From Prevotella sp. (GTDB taxonomy: Bacteria; Bacteroidota; Bacteroidia; Bacteroidales; Muribaculaceae): a DNA stretch of 64,000 nt. Made by a program: the position numbers and the translations under genes. Positions within the stretch are counted from its first letter, which is position 1. Every line of letters begins with the position of its first letter. The notes below the pieces were generated by a model. It was not told the origin of the DNA and made no database searches. It saw only the letters and a list, made by a program, of their open reading frames with translations. Positions 7,375 to 16,175 of this stretch are shown one piece after another. The stretch lies in contig JAMPBN010000001.1 in NCBI GenBank assembly GCA_023666665.1, positions 767,284-831,283 on the forward strand, read 5' to 3'.

Positions 7375-7884
7375 TTATTGCGAAATCAATGCGTAGCAGT
7401 TGTCTGCGCCAAAAACCACGCGATATGGCGTAAGGCCGTAGCCATCTTCAACCGCAGGGCCGCCAATGGGATAACCCGGGGCAGTGGTGAGGCAAAAAAT
7501 GTCGTAGACCGATCCGCAACGCGGGCATTTGGCGTAGTTGGTTTCGGAATCAACATATACCAGCGTTTGCTGCGAATGCTCCACGGGGCAGGAAAGGTCG
7601 TAGGCCACGTATTCGCTGTTGACCGTGCAGGCCAACAACACACCGCCAAAGCCCGTGGCGCTGACATCGGTAAAGGGATAATCCGAGGGTACGCGCTGCG
7701 GCTTTATGAAGCGCCGGGTCTGCAACGCTCCGCTCACGCCGTAAACGTCCCAGTCGCCAATGCTCTGAAACGGCACGTAGGTTCTGCCCCACACAATGTT
7801 GTTTTTGATGTCGACAGAATGACATCCCGACAGCGCAGCGGTTGCCAGGATGCAAAAAATCTGCTTTTTATAGCCCCGACTCAT
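7375..7884 (-). CDS. Lipoprotein with a Rieske-like cysteine motif
   Basis: 169 residues with a lipoprotein signal (CILATAALSGC, Cys21 as acylation site). A pair of motifs CPVEH (about residue 98) and CPRCGSVYDI (about 118) resembles the two metal-binding loops of Rieske [2Fe-2S] proteins, but spacing within the loops (C-x3-H, C-x2-C) differs from the classical C-x-H / C-x2-H. The C-terminal GGPAVEDGYGLTPYRVVF is also Rieske-like. It could bind a 2Fe-2S cluster or zinc. ATG at 7884 overlaps the SRPBCC gene by 4 bp, so it is the third gene of the pyrE operon. Role unknown. Confidence 0.7.
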   Translation of the reverse strand: MSRGYKKQIFCILATAALSGCHSVDIKNNIVWGRTYVPFQSIGDWDVYGVSGALQTRRFIKPQRVPSDYPFTDVSATGFGGVLLACTVNSEYVAYDLSCPVEHSQQTLVYVDSETNYAKCPRCGSVYDIFCLTTAPGYPIGGPAVEDGYGLTPYRVVFGADNCYALISQ

Positions 7885-8300
7885 GCATTGAGCTGGCCGA
7901 ACATCTCGCCGAACTTGTCGGCGGCTTCCTGGAGTTTGCCGCCGATGAGCGGGCGCAACATTGCGGGAATCTCGGCCTCGATGGTTGCGGAAACATTGGT
8001 GTGAGCCTCGTCGGCTTCGGCGAGGTTTATAATCACGTGTATCGGCATCATACCGGTGTCACACATAAAGCGCACGGCCTCATAGGGCATACGTTCCACG
8101 ATGCGGAACTTCATTTCTCCGACTCCGGGAGCCGAAAATGCCAGCGTTTCATCGTCGGGAAAGTTCACGGTGCCCAACTTTGCTTTCAAGTCATCAGGCA
8201 GCGATGCAACGCGGCCGCGAATGTCGCTGAGGTCGCTCATGCGCTGATACAGCGCGTCGCGACTCATATTTACCTTATAGGGTTTCCCGGTTATTATCAT
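7881..8300 (-). CDS. SRPBCC (START-like) family protein
   Basis: 139 residues starting MIITGKPYKVNMSRDALYQRM at 8300; the open frame extends upstream but the ATG at 8300 makes an ATGA overlap with the pyrE stop, the likeliest start. The pattern of an opening strand, helices with the SDLSDIRGRV segment, a beta-sheet (FSAPGVGEMKFRIVERMPYEAVRF), and a long C-terminal helix (KLQEAADKFGEMFGQL) is that of a helix-grip SRPBCC fold that binds hydrophobic ligands. Proteins of this type follow pyrE in other Bacteroidetes (from memory). Ligand and function unknown. Confidence 0.75.
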   Translation of the reverse strand: MIITGKPYKVNMSRDALYQRMSDLSDIRGRVASLPDDLKAKLGTVNFPDDETLAFSAPGVGEMKFRIVERMPYEAVRFMCDTGMMPIHVIINLAEADEAHTNVSATIEAEIPAMLRPLIGGKLQEAADKFGEMFGQLNA

Positions 8301-8935
8301 TTTGCAGGTGACCATTCTGCGGGATTGGTGCGCCATTCTTTGAGCAGCGCCACGTCTTCCTCGCGGATATAGTTGGTTTGCAATGCCACTTCGAGCATTG
8401 CGTTATAGTTACTAAGCGTTACCAGTTCAACTCCGGCATCCTTGAATGCTTTTTGAGCCACGGGGAAGCCATAGGAGAACATCGCCACCATACCAACCAC
8501 CTCGCAGCCGGCCATACGGATTGCTTCTACGACCTTGAGGGAGCTGCCTCCGGTGGAAATGAGGTCTTCAACAACCACGACTTTCTGCCCCGGTTTCAGA
8601 GTGCCCTCGATGAGGTTTTCCAAGCCGTGGTCCTTGGGCGAGGAGCGAACGTAAACATATGGGAGAGCCAAAGTGTCGGCAACCAGAGCGCCTTGTGCAA
8701 TTGCTCCGGTAGCAACTCCGGCTACGGCATCTGCCTGGGGAAAACGCTCCTCGATTATGCGACACAGCTCCACCTTTATAAACGAACGGATGTCGGGGTG
8801 TGAGAGCGTTACGCGATTGTCGGTATAAATCGGCGAGTTCCATCCGCTGGCCCAGGTAAAGGGGTTTGCGGGCTGAAGCTTTATGGCTCCAACTTTCAGA
8901 AGTTTCTCTGCGAAAAGCGTTTCAACCTGTTTCAT
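8297..8935 (-). CDS. pyrE: Orotate phosphoribosyltransferase
   Basis: Transfers phosphoribose from PRPP to orotate to give OMP in pyrimidine synthesis. 212 residues, full length, with the PRPP-binding loop VVVVEDLISTGGSS (about 119-132), VAGVATGAIAQG (71-82) and the catalytic Lys/His flexible-loop region VRSSPKDHG (96-104). First gene of a three-gene overlapping unit; an isolated -7 box lies 41 bp upstream. Confidence 0.96.
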   Translation of the reverse strand: MKQVETLFAEKLLKVGAIKLQPANPFTWASGWNSPIYTDNRVTLSHPDIRSFIKVELCRIIEERFPQADAVAGVATGAIAQGALVADTLALPYVYVRSSPKDHGLENLIEGTLKPGQKVVVVEDLISTGGSSLKVVEAIRMAGCEVVGMVAMFSYGFPVAQKAFKDAGVELVTLSNYNAMLEVALQTNYIREEDVALLKEWRTNPAEWSPAK

Positions 8936-8975
8936 GTCTATGTTTGGCTTAGAATTTTTTGGTTTAATTAAGTTG

Positions 8976-8983
8976 CAAATTTA
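8976..8983 (-). promoter_or_regulatory. Probable -7 box for pyrE
   Basis: TAAATTTG on the reverse strand, 41 bp before pyrE ATG. No TTTG at the proper distance, so only half the consensus is present. Confidence 0.45.
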
Positions 8984-9017
8984 CGCATTTTCCCGCCTAT
9001 ATTTCTGTTAAAAAATA

Positions 9018-10410
9018 TTAAAACACAATCTTCTTTCCCCCGCATATGTAAATCTTACCGCGCCGGGGTGATGCCACTCGCCGGCCCATCAGGTCATAAA
9101 CCTCCACGAGGGGCCTTTCTGCTGCTATCTCAGTTATGGCAGACAGATCGTCATCCGTCAAGTTTTTATGCTCGTCGAGCCATGCGGCATATGCCGAAAT
9201 CCTCTGCCAATAGAGCTTGGCCTTGGCTCCGGCCGACGATGCCACCGAAAGTTGGGGCCACCGCACGGCGTTGGCAGCATCTGCGGCCTCGCAATAGTCG
9301 GCAACTCGGTGGGCAATATCTTTGAGGCGATTGAACTTGTCAGGGTAAAATTCTTCCCATTGCCTTAAAAACTCCTCTTTGAAAGTATTGCTTGCCAGCA
9401 GCTGTCGCTCCCAGTGGGCCACGGCAAAGCTTGGCAGCTTGTTCATTGTGAAGCCTGTCTTGGTCGAAACGTTCAGCACCGGGTCCCACATCGGGCCGAA
9501 ATGCCATTTGACATCCGAGCCCCTGTCGCGATGCAGAAATATTGAGCCGCTGTAGCCGTCGGTATCGAACATCACCTCGCGCATAATGAAATATTGCACT
9601 GCACTCTCAACGTCGATACGTTGCGTCCAGGCCTCCTTGTCGGTTGAATAAACCAGGCAGTTGAGCAGTTCAAACTCCTCGGTGAGCCATTGGCGCTGCG
9701 CTGCCGACATCTCGCCGGGGGTGTGGGCGGTCACTCTAAGCTTCAGTGACCCGATTTCGGGTATCACAATCTGCTGCTCCTCATAGTAATTGTCGAACTC
9801 CACGAGCCAGCCATAAGGAATCGTTGCCGGGTCGTCGTTCAGGTCTGGTTGTTCATAGATGTTCAGGCGGTTTTTCGACACCTTGACCGTTTCGGTCAAG
9901 AAATACAGTCCCTCATAGTTGCCGTTTAGAATCAGCTCTACCGGTTGAATATGCGGAGCCCACAGCATTCCGAGCATTCGCGCCATCTCCATAGCGCATA
10001 CCGACGTTATCCACTCAATATTGCCGCTGCCAAAATTCCACGCAATCAGCGCAAAATCGCGGTTTGCGGGAAGCCCCAATACAGAGGTTTTCTCGGCGAA
10101 TTTCAATTTGTAAGGCTTCTTGGCGAGTGTCCACGTAGCATTTCCGCGACCCCGGATAGTCAGCGCCACGGGACTAAGCTCGCTGCCCAACGCCGGCAGC
10201 TCGCAATCGGCAGGAACTGTAACAAACAATCCGGCAGGAATTTTTGTAACTTTATCAAGGATGGAATCTCCGTTTTCGGTTCTGATGTGCAGCGTCGGAA
10301 TAGTTCCGGAAGCCATTCTCTCAGGCCATACGACCTCCGCATTCGTGCTCAACACACTGAGCAGCAATGCAATACAAATGGGGGGGGGTAAGTTTAAACA
10401 GTGCTTTCAT
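9018..10410 (-). CDS. CotH-family secreted protein, start shifted out of frame by a C9 tract
   Basis: A 449-residue open frame (from 10367) matches the CotH kinase-like family: TIRGRGNATWTLAKKPYKLKF, then LNGNYEGLYFLTETVKV, GWLVEFDNYY, and DTDGYSGSIFLHRD with FGPMWDPVL. CotH proteins are secreted or spore-coat atypical kinases. The C-terminus YDLMGRRVASPRRGKIYICG resembles a type IX secretion sorting tail. The only well-placed ATG (10410, just after a promoter) is in another frame: MKALFKLTPP is followed by a C9 run (10380-10388). With eight C the frames join and give a perfect signal peptide (MKALFKLTPPICIALLLSVL, then STNA). So this is either a phase-variable off state or a base-count error; as written, translation stops after about 30 codons. 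Confidence 0.8.
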
Positions 10411-10417
10411 ATCACCA

Positions 10418-10448
10418 CAAAGTTACAAATTTTCCCTCATTCCCGCAA
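10418..10448 (-). promoter_or_regulatory. Promoter of the CotH-family gene
   Basis: -33 TTG (10446-10448), 20-bp spacer, -7 TAACTTTG (10418-10425). The -7 box ends 7 nt before ATG 10410, so the mRNA would have almost no leader. This supports 10410 as the true start. Confidence 0.65.
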
Positions 10449-10449
10449 C

Positions 10450-10687
10450 TCACCGCAGCAACTGTATTGCTGCTTCTATTACATTCCGTAAAGCGGGAAC
10501 ATCATTTCTGACAACTTCAAATATTAAATCTGCATCAAGCTCAAAATTTAAGCCTTGACTCCAAGAATTCTTTAAGATTAGATATCAACACGACTTTAAG
10601 AGGCATCTCCACAAGTAAATCAATATCGCTATTAGGGCGATTACTTCCTCTTGCCGTAGACCCAAATAAACACATAGAACTAATCAT
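10450..10687 (-). pseudogene. Collapsed mntA-hepT toxin-antitoxin remnant
   Basis: From ATG 10687 the frame encodes 48 residues with an MntA-type minimal nucleotidyltransferase start: MCLFGSTARGSNRPNSDIDL, carrying the G-S-x10-D-x-D signature, and stops at 10541. A second frame running to TGA 10450 encodes FELDADLIFEVVRNDVPALR and NVIEAAIQLLR, which looks like the C-terminal tail of a HepT toxin (the segment after its R-x4-6-H motif). The two pieces adjoin in different frames, so the antitoxin's C-terminal half and most of hepT have been lost. A good promoter remains upstream. The family call rests on motif recall. Confidence 0.7.
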
Positions 10688-10704
10688 TTCTCGTACACAT
10701 ACCG

Positions 10705-10738
10705 CAAATATACGCCAATTTTATCAAACCCCAAAAAA
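10705..10738 (-). promoter_or_regulatory. Promoter of the mntA-hepT remnant
   Basis: -33 TTTTTTG (10732-10738), 19-bp spacer, -7 TATATTTG (10705-10712), 17 nt before ATG 10687. Confidence 0.6.
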
Positions 10739-10755
10739 CAAGAGGGATGGAGGGT

Positions 10756-10789
10756 AAAAAAGCGGGCGGCGCTGTGGAGCGTCGCCCGC
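10756..10789 (-). terminator. Terminator of the nuo/atp block
   Basis: GC-rich stem (10762-10771 with 10780-10789, one mismatch) followed on the reverse strand by TTTTTT (10761-10756). It lies 72 bp downstream of the nuoN stop and is the only terminator-like hairpin seen in or after the block. Confidence 0.75.
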
Positions 10790-10836
10790 GGGTTTTGGAT
10801 ATGAGGGGGTGTTGAAACGTACAGGGGAGGGATTGT

Positions 10837-10864
10837 CAATTAGTAATTAGCACTTAGTAATTAA
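10837..10864. repeat. Heptamer array at the nuoN stop
   Basis: Four units CAATTAG, TAATTAG, CACTTAG, TAATTAA; the nuoN stop (10861-10863) lies in the last unit. Confidence 0.75.
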
Positions 10865-12339
10865 CAGATTGCGGCGAGGAGGCCGGATTGCTGGCAGAGG
10901 GTAAGGATTTGGTCGTAGAAGCAACTTACCAGGCCGAGGGCAATGATGCCGGCGGTGGTTACCCACATGCCGATGCGCTCGCTGCAGGTGCTCTTGAACT
11001 CGGCAATCAGCGGCTCTTCGGTAGAGAGGAACATTGACTTGACAACCATCAGGTAGTAGTAGAGGGAGATGATGGTATTAATCAAGGCAATGAGCACCAA
11101 AACGTAGAGCGCGGTGGAGGTGGTGGCGTTGAGCGCGCCGGTAAAGATGAAGAATTTGCTGAAGAAACCTGCAAAAGGCGGGATGCCGGCCAGAGAGAAC
11201 ATTGCAAGCATCATAACGAATGCCAAGTGGGGGTTGGTTTTGTAGAGCTGACGGTAGTCGCTCATGTCAACCTTGCCGGTTTTGTTTTCAATGGCTTGGA
11301 TAACGCCGAAAGCAGCAAGGTTGGAGAAGATGTAGACCAGGATGTAGAACATCAGTGATGCCATACCCATAACGTTGTTGCCCACAATGCCGAGCATAAT
11401 GTAGCCGGCCTGAGAGATTGACGAGAACGCGAGGAAGCGTTTCATGTTGTTCTGACGCAGGGCAAAGAGGTTACCCACGGTAATCGTGAGGATAATCAGC
11501 GCGTAGAGCATCCATTCCCAAACCTGAGAGTAAACGGTTCCGAAGCACTGCACCAGGATTACCAGGAAAGCGAATGCTGCAGCGCCCTTGGAGATTACGC
11601 TGAGGTAGGAGGTAACCGATGTGGGGGCACCCTGGTAAACGTCGGCGGTCCAAAGGTGGAATGGCACGAGCGAGAGCTTGAAACCTACGCCGGCGACCAC
11701 GAATGCCAGAGCTACGATGAGCAGCGGGCTTGCATCGCTGACACCAACTGCCGATGCGATATTGCTGAAGTAGAGCGAGCCGCTCAGCAGGTAAACGAGG
11801 CTCAGACCCATCATAAAGATGGCGCTCGAAAATACTGCGGTGAGCAGATATTTGATGGCGGCTTCGTGGCTTTCGTATTTGTGCTTGTCGAAAGCTACCA
11901 TAGCGGCAAGGGGGAGCGAGGCGCTTTCGAGGCCGATGACGAAGAGCAGGAAGTGGCGGGCCGAAATCATCAGATACATACCGAAGAGCGTTACGAGCAG
12001 CAGTTCGTAGAACTCGCCGCGACGGTTGAGCGACACTTCGGAGTTATTCCACGTGGAGGCCTGAATCAGAACAATCAGCACGCCGACGTTGAGAATATTC
12101 TTGATGCAGGTAATAACCGGCGAGGTCACATACATTCCGGCAAATGCCGAGGTGGTTTCGCCACACGTGCCGAGGCAGAAGAAGCCGGCAATGGTGAAAA
12201 GGCCAAACAGAAGAATCGTAATCCCCGAGAGGGCGTTGTTGGCCTTCTTAGGCATGAACGTGTCGTAGAGGAATACCAACAGGAAGATAACCAGCAGGGC
12301 AATCTCCTGTTTCATCATTAAAAACTGTGAGTAATCCAT
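10861..12339 (-). CDS. nuoN: NADH-quinone oxidoreductase subunit N
   Basis: Antiporter-like membrane subunit of complex I, about 14 transmembrane helices, 492 residues. Conserved Lys-containing helix region FKLSLVPFHLWTADVYQGAPTS and the following SVISKGAAAFAFL mark the proton-channel family; GIPPFAGFFSKFFIF is also typical. Last gene of the reverse nuo/atp block; its stop is inside a heptamer array, and a terminator follows. Confidence 0.95.
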   Translation of the reverse strand: MDYSQFLMMKQEIALLVIFLLVFLYDTFMPKKANNALSGITILLFGLFTIAGFFCLGTCGETTSAFAGMYVTSPVITCIKNILNVGVLIVLIQASTWNNSEVSLNRRGEFYELLLVTLFGMYLMISARHFLLFVIGLESASLPLAAMVAFDKHKYESHEAAIKYLLTAVFSSAIFMMGLSLVYLLSGSLYFSNIASAVGVSDASPLLIVALAFVVAGVGFKLSLVPFHLWTADVYQGAPTSVTSYLSVISKGAAAFAFLVILVQCFGTVYSQVWEWMLYALIILTITVGNLFALRQNNMKRFLAFSSISQAGYIMLGIVGNNVMGMASLMFYILVYIFSNLAAFGVIQAIENKTGKVDMSDYRQLYKTNPHLAFVMMLAMFSLAGIPPFAGFFSKFFIFTGALNATTSTALYVLVLIALINTIISLYYYLMVVKSMFLSTEEPLIAEFKSTCSERIGMWVTTAGIIALGLVSCFYDQILTLCQQSGLLAAIC

Positions 12340-12365
12340 TGGTTTATGCTTAAAATCTTAGGGAA

Positions 12366-13859
12366 TTACATGCCGATTACTTTAAAGATGTCGGCCGTGA
12401 AAGTTGTCTTAATCAGCGATTCGAAGAAGTTGGGGAAACAGCCGATTGCAGCAACGCAGATAATGAGGGTCACGGTTGAGGTGCGTTCCCACCAGGTTGC
12501 ATCGGTGAGTTGCAGGTGGTGTTCGTTTTGAACCGGGCCGAGGAGCAGCTTGCCTACCACGCGGAGAATGTAGACTGCCGTGATAACGATAGAGCAGCAA
12601 GCGATGATGGTGAATACGCGGTTGAGAGTAGCCGTCTCCTGGAAAGAGCCGACGAAGATGGTCATTTCAGCGGCAAAGCCCGAAAGACCGGGGAGACCGA
12701 GCGAGGCCATACCGGCAATCACGTAGCAAACGGCCAAGAACGGCATAATCTTCATCAGGCCGCCCATTTCGCGAATGTCGCGGGTGTGTGTGCGACCGTA
12801 AATCATGCCGATGAGGGCGAAGAAGAGGGCGGTCATCAGGCCATGGGAGAGCATCTGCATGATTGCACCGGTCATTGCGGTGGTGTTGAGCATCAGGATT
12901 GCAAAGAGCACCAGGCCGCAGTGGCTCACTGAGGAATATGCGTTGATATACTTAAGGTCAGTTTGCACGCAGGCGGAGAATGCGCCGTAGACTACCGAGA
13001 TACCGGTCAGGATGAGGAAAATCCAGGCGAGTTCATTGGCAGCGAAAGGCATCAGATAGATGGCAACTCGGAAGCATCCGTAGCCGCCGAGTTTCATCAG
13101 CACGCCGGCGTGGAGCATCGACACGGCGGTCGGTGCACAAGCGTGACCGTCAGGGCTCCAAGTGTGGAAAGGGAACATAGCGCCCAGCACGCCGAATCCC
13201 ACAAAGGCCATCGGGAAAAGGAAGTATTGCCAGCTGTGAGGAATGGAGTCTGCCTCTGCAATCTCAAGGAGATTCCAAGAGTGCAATCCGGCATTGTAAT
13301 AGATGCCGATAAGCGACAGCATCAGGAACGCCGAGCCGCCCATAAGCATAAGAGTGAGCTTCATTGCGCTGTATTCCTTTTTGCCCGTGCCCCAAATGCC
13401 GATGAGCAGATACATCGGAATGAGAGCCACCTCGTAGAACATGAACATCGTGAAGAGGTCAATCGAGATGAAGAACCCGAACACGCCGATGCTCAGCAAG
13501 ATGAGCCAGAGGAAGAATTCCTTGGGCAGGGGGTTGATTTTCCATGATGCGAACGAGCCGGTGAGCAGGATGATGCTTGACAGCAGCAACATTGCTATGG
13601 AGATACCGTCAACGCCGACGCTCAGTTTGATATTCAGCGCTTCAAACCAGGTCCAGTCGCCGCGATAGAGCATTGCGCCCTCGGCTCCGGCAGCGCGAAG
13701 GCCGAGATAGTCAACCAGCAGCCATACGCTGAGGCCAAGCAGGGCAAGGGAGCCGGTCACGGCCACCGTGCGAATCTGCGCCATATTGCGCGAGAGGTAG
13801 AGTCCCAGCAGCATCACTACGGGGATTACCACGAAATATATAAGAGGATTGGTGAACAT
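12366..13859 (-). CDS. nuoM: NADH-quinone oxidoreductase subunit M
   Basis: Second antiporter-like subunit of complex I, 497 residues, about 14 transmembrane helices. Diagnostic segments are MFYEVALIPMYLLIGIWG with the key Glu of TM5, FPFHTWSPDGHACAPTAVSM, and MLHAGVLMKLGGYGCFR with the central Lys. 26 bp precede nuoN; upstream of its ATG the whole gap to nuoL is a TGAGTGA-type heptamer array. Confidence 0.95.
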   Translation of the reverse strand: MFTNPLIYFVVIPVVMLLGLYLSRNMAQIRTVAVTGSLALLGLSVWLLVDYLGLRAAGAEGAMLYRGDWTWFEALNIKLSVGVDGISIAMLLLSSIILLTGSFASWKINPLPKEFFLWLILLSIGVFGFFISIDLFTMFMFYEVALIPMYLLIGIWGTGKKEYSAMKLTLMLMGGSAFLMLSLIGIYYNAGLHSWNLLEIAEADSIPHSWQYFLFPMAFVGFGVLGAMFPFHTWSPDGHACAPTAVSMLHAGVLMKLGGYGCFRVAIYLMPFAANELAWIFLILTGISVVYGAFSACVQTDLKYINAYSSVSHCGLVLFAILMLNTTAMTGAIMQMLSHGLMTALFFALIGMIYGRTHTRDIREMGGLMKIMPFLAVCYVIAGMASLGLPGLSGFAAEMTIFVGSFQETATLNRVFTIIACCSIVITAVYILRVVGKLLLGPVQNEHHLQLTDATWWERTSTVTLIICVAAIGCFPNFFESLIKTTFTADIFKVIGM

Positions 13860-13862
13860 ATC

Positions 13863-13897
13863 TTAGTGATGAGTGATAAGTGATGAGTGATGGGTAG
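13863..13897. repeat. Heptamer array filling the nuoL-nuoM gap
   Basis: Five units on the + strand: TTAGTGA, TGAGTGA, TAAGTGA, TGAGTGA, TGGGTAG. It starts 3 bases from nuoM ATG (13859) and ends one base from the nuoL stop (13899-13901), leaving essentially no other sequence. Confidence 0.85.
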
Positions 13898-13898
13898 G

Positions 13899-15842
13899 TT
13901 AGAGCATTATGCAGGCTGTGGTGATAGCGCCGAGAAGCAACGCGCCGAAGAGGTAGACGTAGACGTAAGCCTGAACGGAGCCGCTCTGAAGCGGGCGGAT
14001 GGTGATAGACAGGCGCTGGGCAACCCAAGCGAGGCCGTTCATGGTTCCGTCGATAACGTGGCGGTCAAACCAGGCGATGGGGCGGCAAATGCCGTTGAAA
14101 ATAATCTTGTGTGTGATGAACATGTAGATTTCATCCCAATAGAAGCGATGGTGGGCGGCAGTCCAAAGTCCGCAGCTTGCTTTGGCAAACTTGTCGGGCA
14201 GGGAGTTCTTTTTGCGATACATTACCGTGGCGAGGCCGATGGCAACGAGGGCAATAACTATTGAGGGGACAGCAACGCCGAGCCAGTCAATGTGGATGTG
14301 GTAGGGTTCGCAGTTCCAGGTAACAAATTCGCCGAAAGGAATGAAGCCGGCAACGCAGCTCACTGCGGCAAGGAACACCAGCGGAATAGCCATAACCCAA
14401 GGGGCATCATGGGGTTTGTGGTGACCGTAGTCGGGTTCGTCCCACCAGAAGATGAGATAGTAGAGGCGGAACATATAGAATGCGGTCAGGCCGGCAACCA
14501 TACTCATCCAGAGGCCCCAGAATGTGCTGTTCTGATAGCAGGCGCTGAGGATTTCATCTTTCGAGAAGAAGCCCGAGAAGGGAGGAATACCGGCAATTGC
14601 CAAGCAGCCAACCAGGAAGGTAATGTGGGTCAGAGGCATATACTTGCGCAGGCCGCCCATTGCGGTATAGTCATTGGAGTGAACGGCGTGGATAATTGCA
14701 CCGGCACCGAGGAAGAGCAGAGCCTTAAACATTGCGTGGGTGAAGAGGTGAAACATCGAGGCCATATAGCCCAGTCCCTCGTGGATTTCGGGGCGGGCAA
14801 CGCCGAGCGACACCATCATAAAGGCAATCTGCGAAATGGTGGAGAATGCAAGCACACGCTTGATGTCGACCTGAGTGCAGGCAACAACTGCGGCATAGAA
14901 TGCAGTGATTGCGCCGACCACGGTAATGAACATCAGCGCGGCCTCTTCCATCAGGTAGAGGGGGAACAGACGGGCCACGAGGTAAACGCCGGCAACAACC
15001 ATCGTAGCGGCGTGGATAAGAGCCGAAACGGGAGTCGGGCCTTCCATAGCGTCGGGAAGCCAAATGTGGAGCGGGAGCATTGCCGACTTACCCATACCGC
15101 CGGTGAAGATGAGTATGAGAGCCCACGTGAGCAGCGAGCAGCCCATAAAGGTTGCGCCGCCGAATAAGCCGACAACGTTGAGGGGTTGTGAGGTATATGC
15201 GTCGAAGTTGAACGTTCCGGTATAGTAGCTCAGGATGAGAATGCCGATAAGGAAGCCGAGATCGGCGAAGCGGGTAACGATAAATGCTTTTTTGGAGGCG
15301 CTTACTGCCGAGGGTCGGGTGTAGTAAAATCCGATGAGCAGATAAGAGGATGCGCCCACAAGCTCCCAAAAGATGTACATTTGGAAGATATTGGTGGCAA
15401 CTACCAGGCCGAGCATCGAGAAGCTGAAGAGCTGCAGAAATGCATAGTAGCGCTGGAAGCCTTTTTCACCCTCCATGTAGCCGAGCGAGTAGAGGTGGAC
15501 GCAGAAGCTGATTGTGGTGATTACCACGAGCAGCAGTGCCGAAATCGGGTCGAGCAGGAAGCCGAGGCTGATAACGAGTTTATCGTAGAATTCGAGCCAG
15601 GTGGTGTTGAACACTATGTATTGCAGACGCTGTCCGGCTTCGGTGATAAATGCGGCATCGCCGCTGAAAAAGTATGTAAAGGCGGTATAATATGCCAGCA
15701 CCAGGGTGGTGCCCATACTCAGCACTCCATACCAGCCGGCAGCCTTGTGGCTCATTTTCGGGCCGAGGAGGCCGAGTACCAGAAAGCCGAGCAGCGGCAG
15801 GCACAGAATCAACAGAGGTATAATTGCGTTAATCGGTTCCAT
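13899..15842 (-). CDS. nuoL: NADH-quinone oxidoreductase subunit L
   Basis: Distal antiporter-like subunit, 647 residues, about 16 transmembrane helices plus the C-terminal lateral-helix region. Conserved segments: FWELVGASSYLLIGFYYTRP (TM5 Glu), LPLHIWLPDAMEGPTPVSAL, LIHAATMVVAGVYLVARLFP, GIPPFSGFFSKDEIL. Five bases separate it from nuoK. Length agrees with full NuoL, so nothing is missing despite the absence of NuoEFG from the cluster. Confidence 0.96.
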   Translation of the reverse strand: MEPINAIIPLLILCLPLLGFLVLGLLGPKMSHKAAGWYGVLSMGTTLVLAYYTAFTYFFSGDAAFITEAGQRLQYIVFNTTWLEFYDKLVISLGFLLDPISALLLVVITTISFCVHLYSLGYMEGEKGFQRYYAFLQLFSFSMLGLVVATNIFQMYIFWELVGASSYLLIGFYYTRPSAVSASKKAFIVTRFADLGFLIGILILSYYTGTFNFDAYTSQPLNVVGLFGGATFMGCSLLTWALILIFTGGMGKSAMLPLHIWLPDAMEGPTPVSALIHAATMVVAGVYLVARLFPLYLMEEAALMFITVVGAITAFYAAVVACTQVDIKRVLAFSTISQIAFMMVSLGVARPEIHEGLGYMASMFHLFTHAMFKALLFLGAGAIIHAVHSNDYTAMGGLRKYMPLTHITFLVGCLAIAGIPPFSGFFSKDEILSACYQNSTFWGLWMSMVAGLTAFYMFRLYYLIFWWDEPDYGHHKPHDAPWVMAIPLVFLAAVSCVAGFIPFGEFVTWNCEPYHIHIDWLGVAVPSIVIALVAIGLATVMYRKKNSLPDKFAKASCGLWTAAHHRFYWDEIYMFITHKIIFNGICRPIAWFDRHVIDGTMNGLAWVAQRLSITIRPLQSGSVQAYVYVYLFGALLLGAITTACIML

Positions 15843-15847
15843 ATCCG

Positions 15848-16159
15848 TTAGCCTTTCAGTTTATTTGCGTCGCGAACGTCAACGTTTTTATTGACGCGAT
15901 ACAGGTTAATGATAATTGCGATTGCGAGAGCCGTTTCAGCTGCGGCAATTGCGATTGCAAAGAGCGTGAAGAACATTCCTTCCTGGCCATCGGGGTAAAC
16001 GTAGCGGTTGATGACCGTGAAGTTGATGTCTACGGCATTAAGCATCAGCTCCAAAGATATGAGCATGGCAATCATGTTCTTGCGGGTAAGGAATCCGTAG
16101 ACTCCGCAGCAGAACATCACCAGGCTCGGGAGCAGGTAGTAAAGCACGTTGATTTCCAT
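15848..16159 (-). CDS. nuoK: NADH-quinone oxidoreductase subunit K
   Basis: 103 residues, three transmembrane helices (MEINVLYYLLPSLVMFCCGV; NMIAMLISLELMLNAVDINF; FFTLFAIAIAAAETALAIAI). The two buried glutamates of the E-channel are visible in ISLELMLNA and AAAETALA. The open frame continues upstream into nuoJ; ATG 16159 is chosen because it begins the family's conserved N-terminus. Confidence 0.95.
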   Translation of the reverse strand: MEINVLYYLLPSLVMFCCGVYGFLTRKNMIAMLISLELMLNAVDINFTVINRYVYPDGQEGMFFTLFAIAIAAAETALAIAIIINLYRVNKNVDVRDANKLKG

Positions 16160-16175
16160 ATCGTTGAAATGTGAT

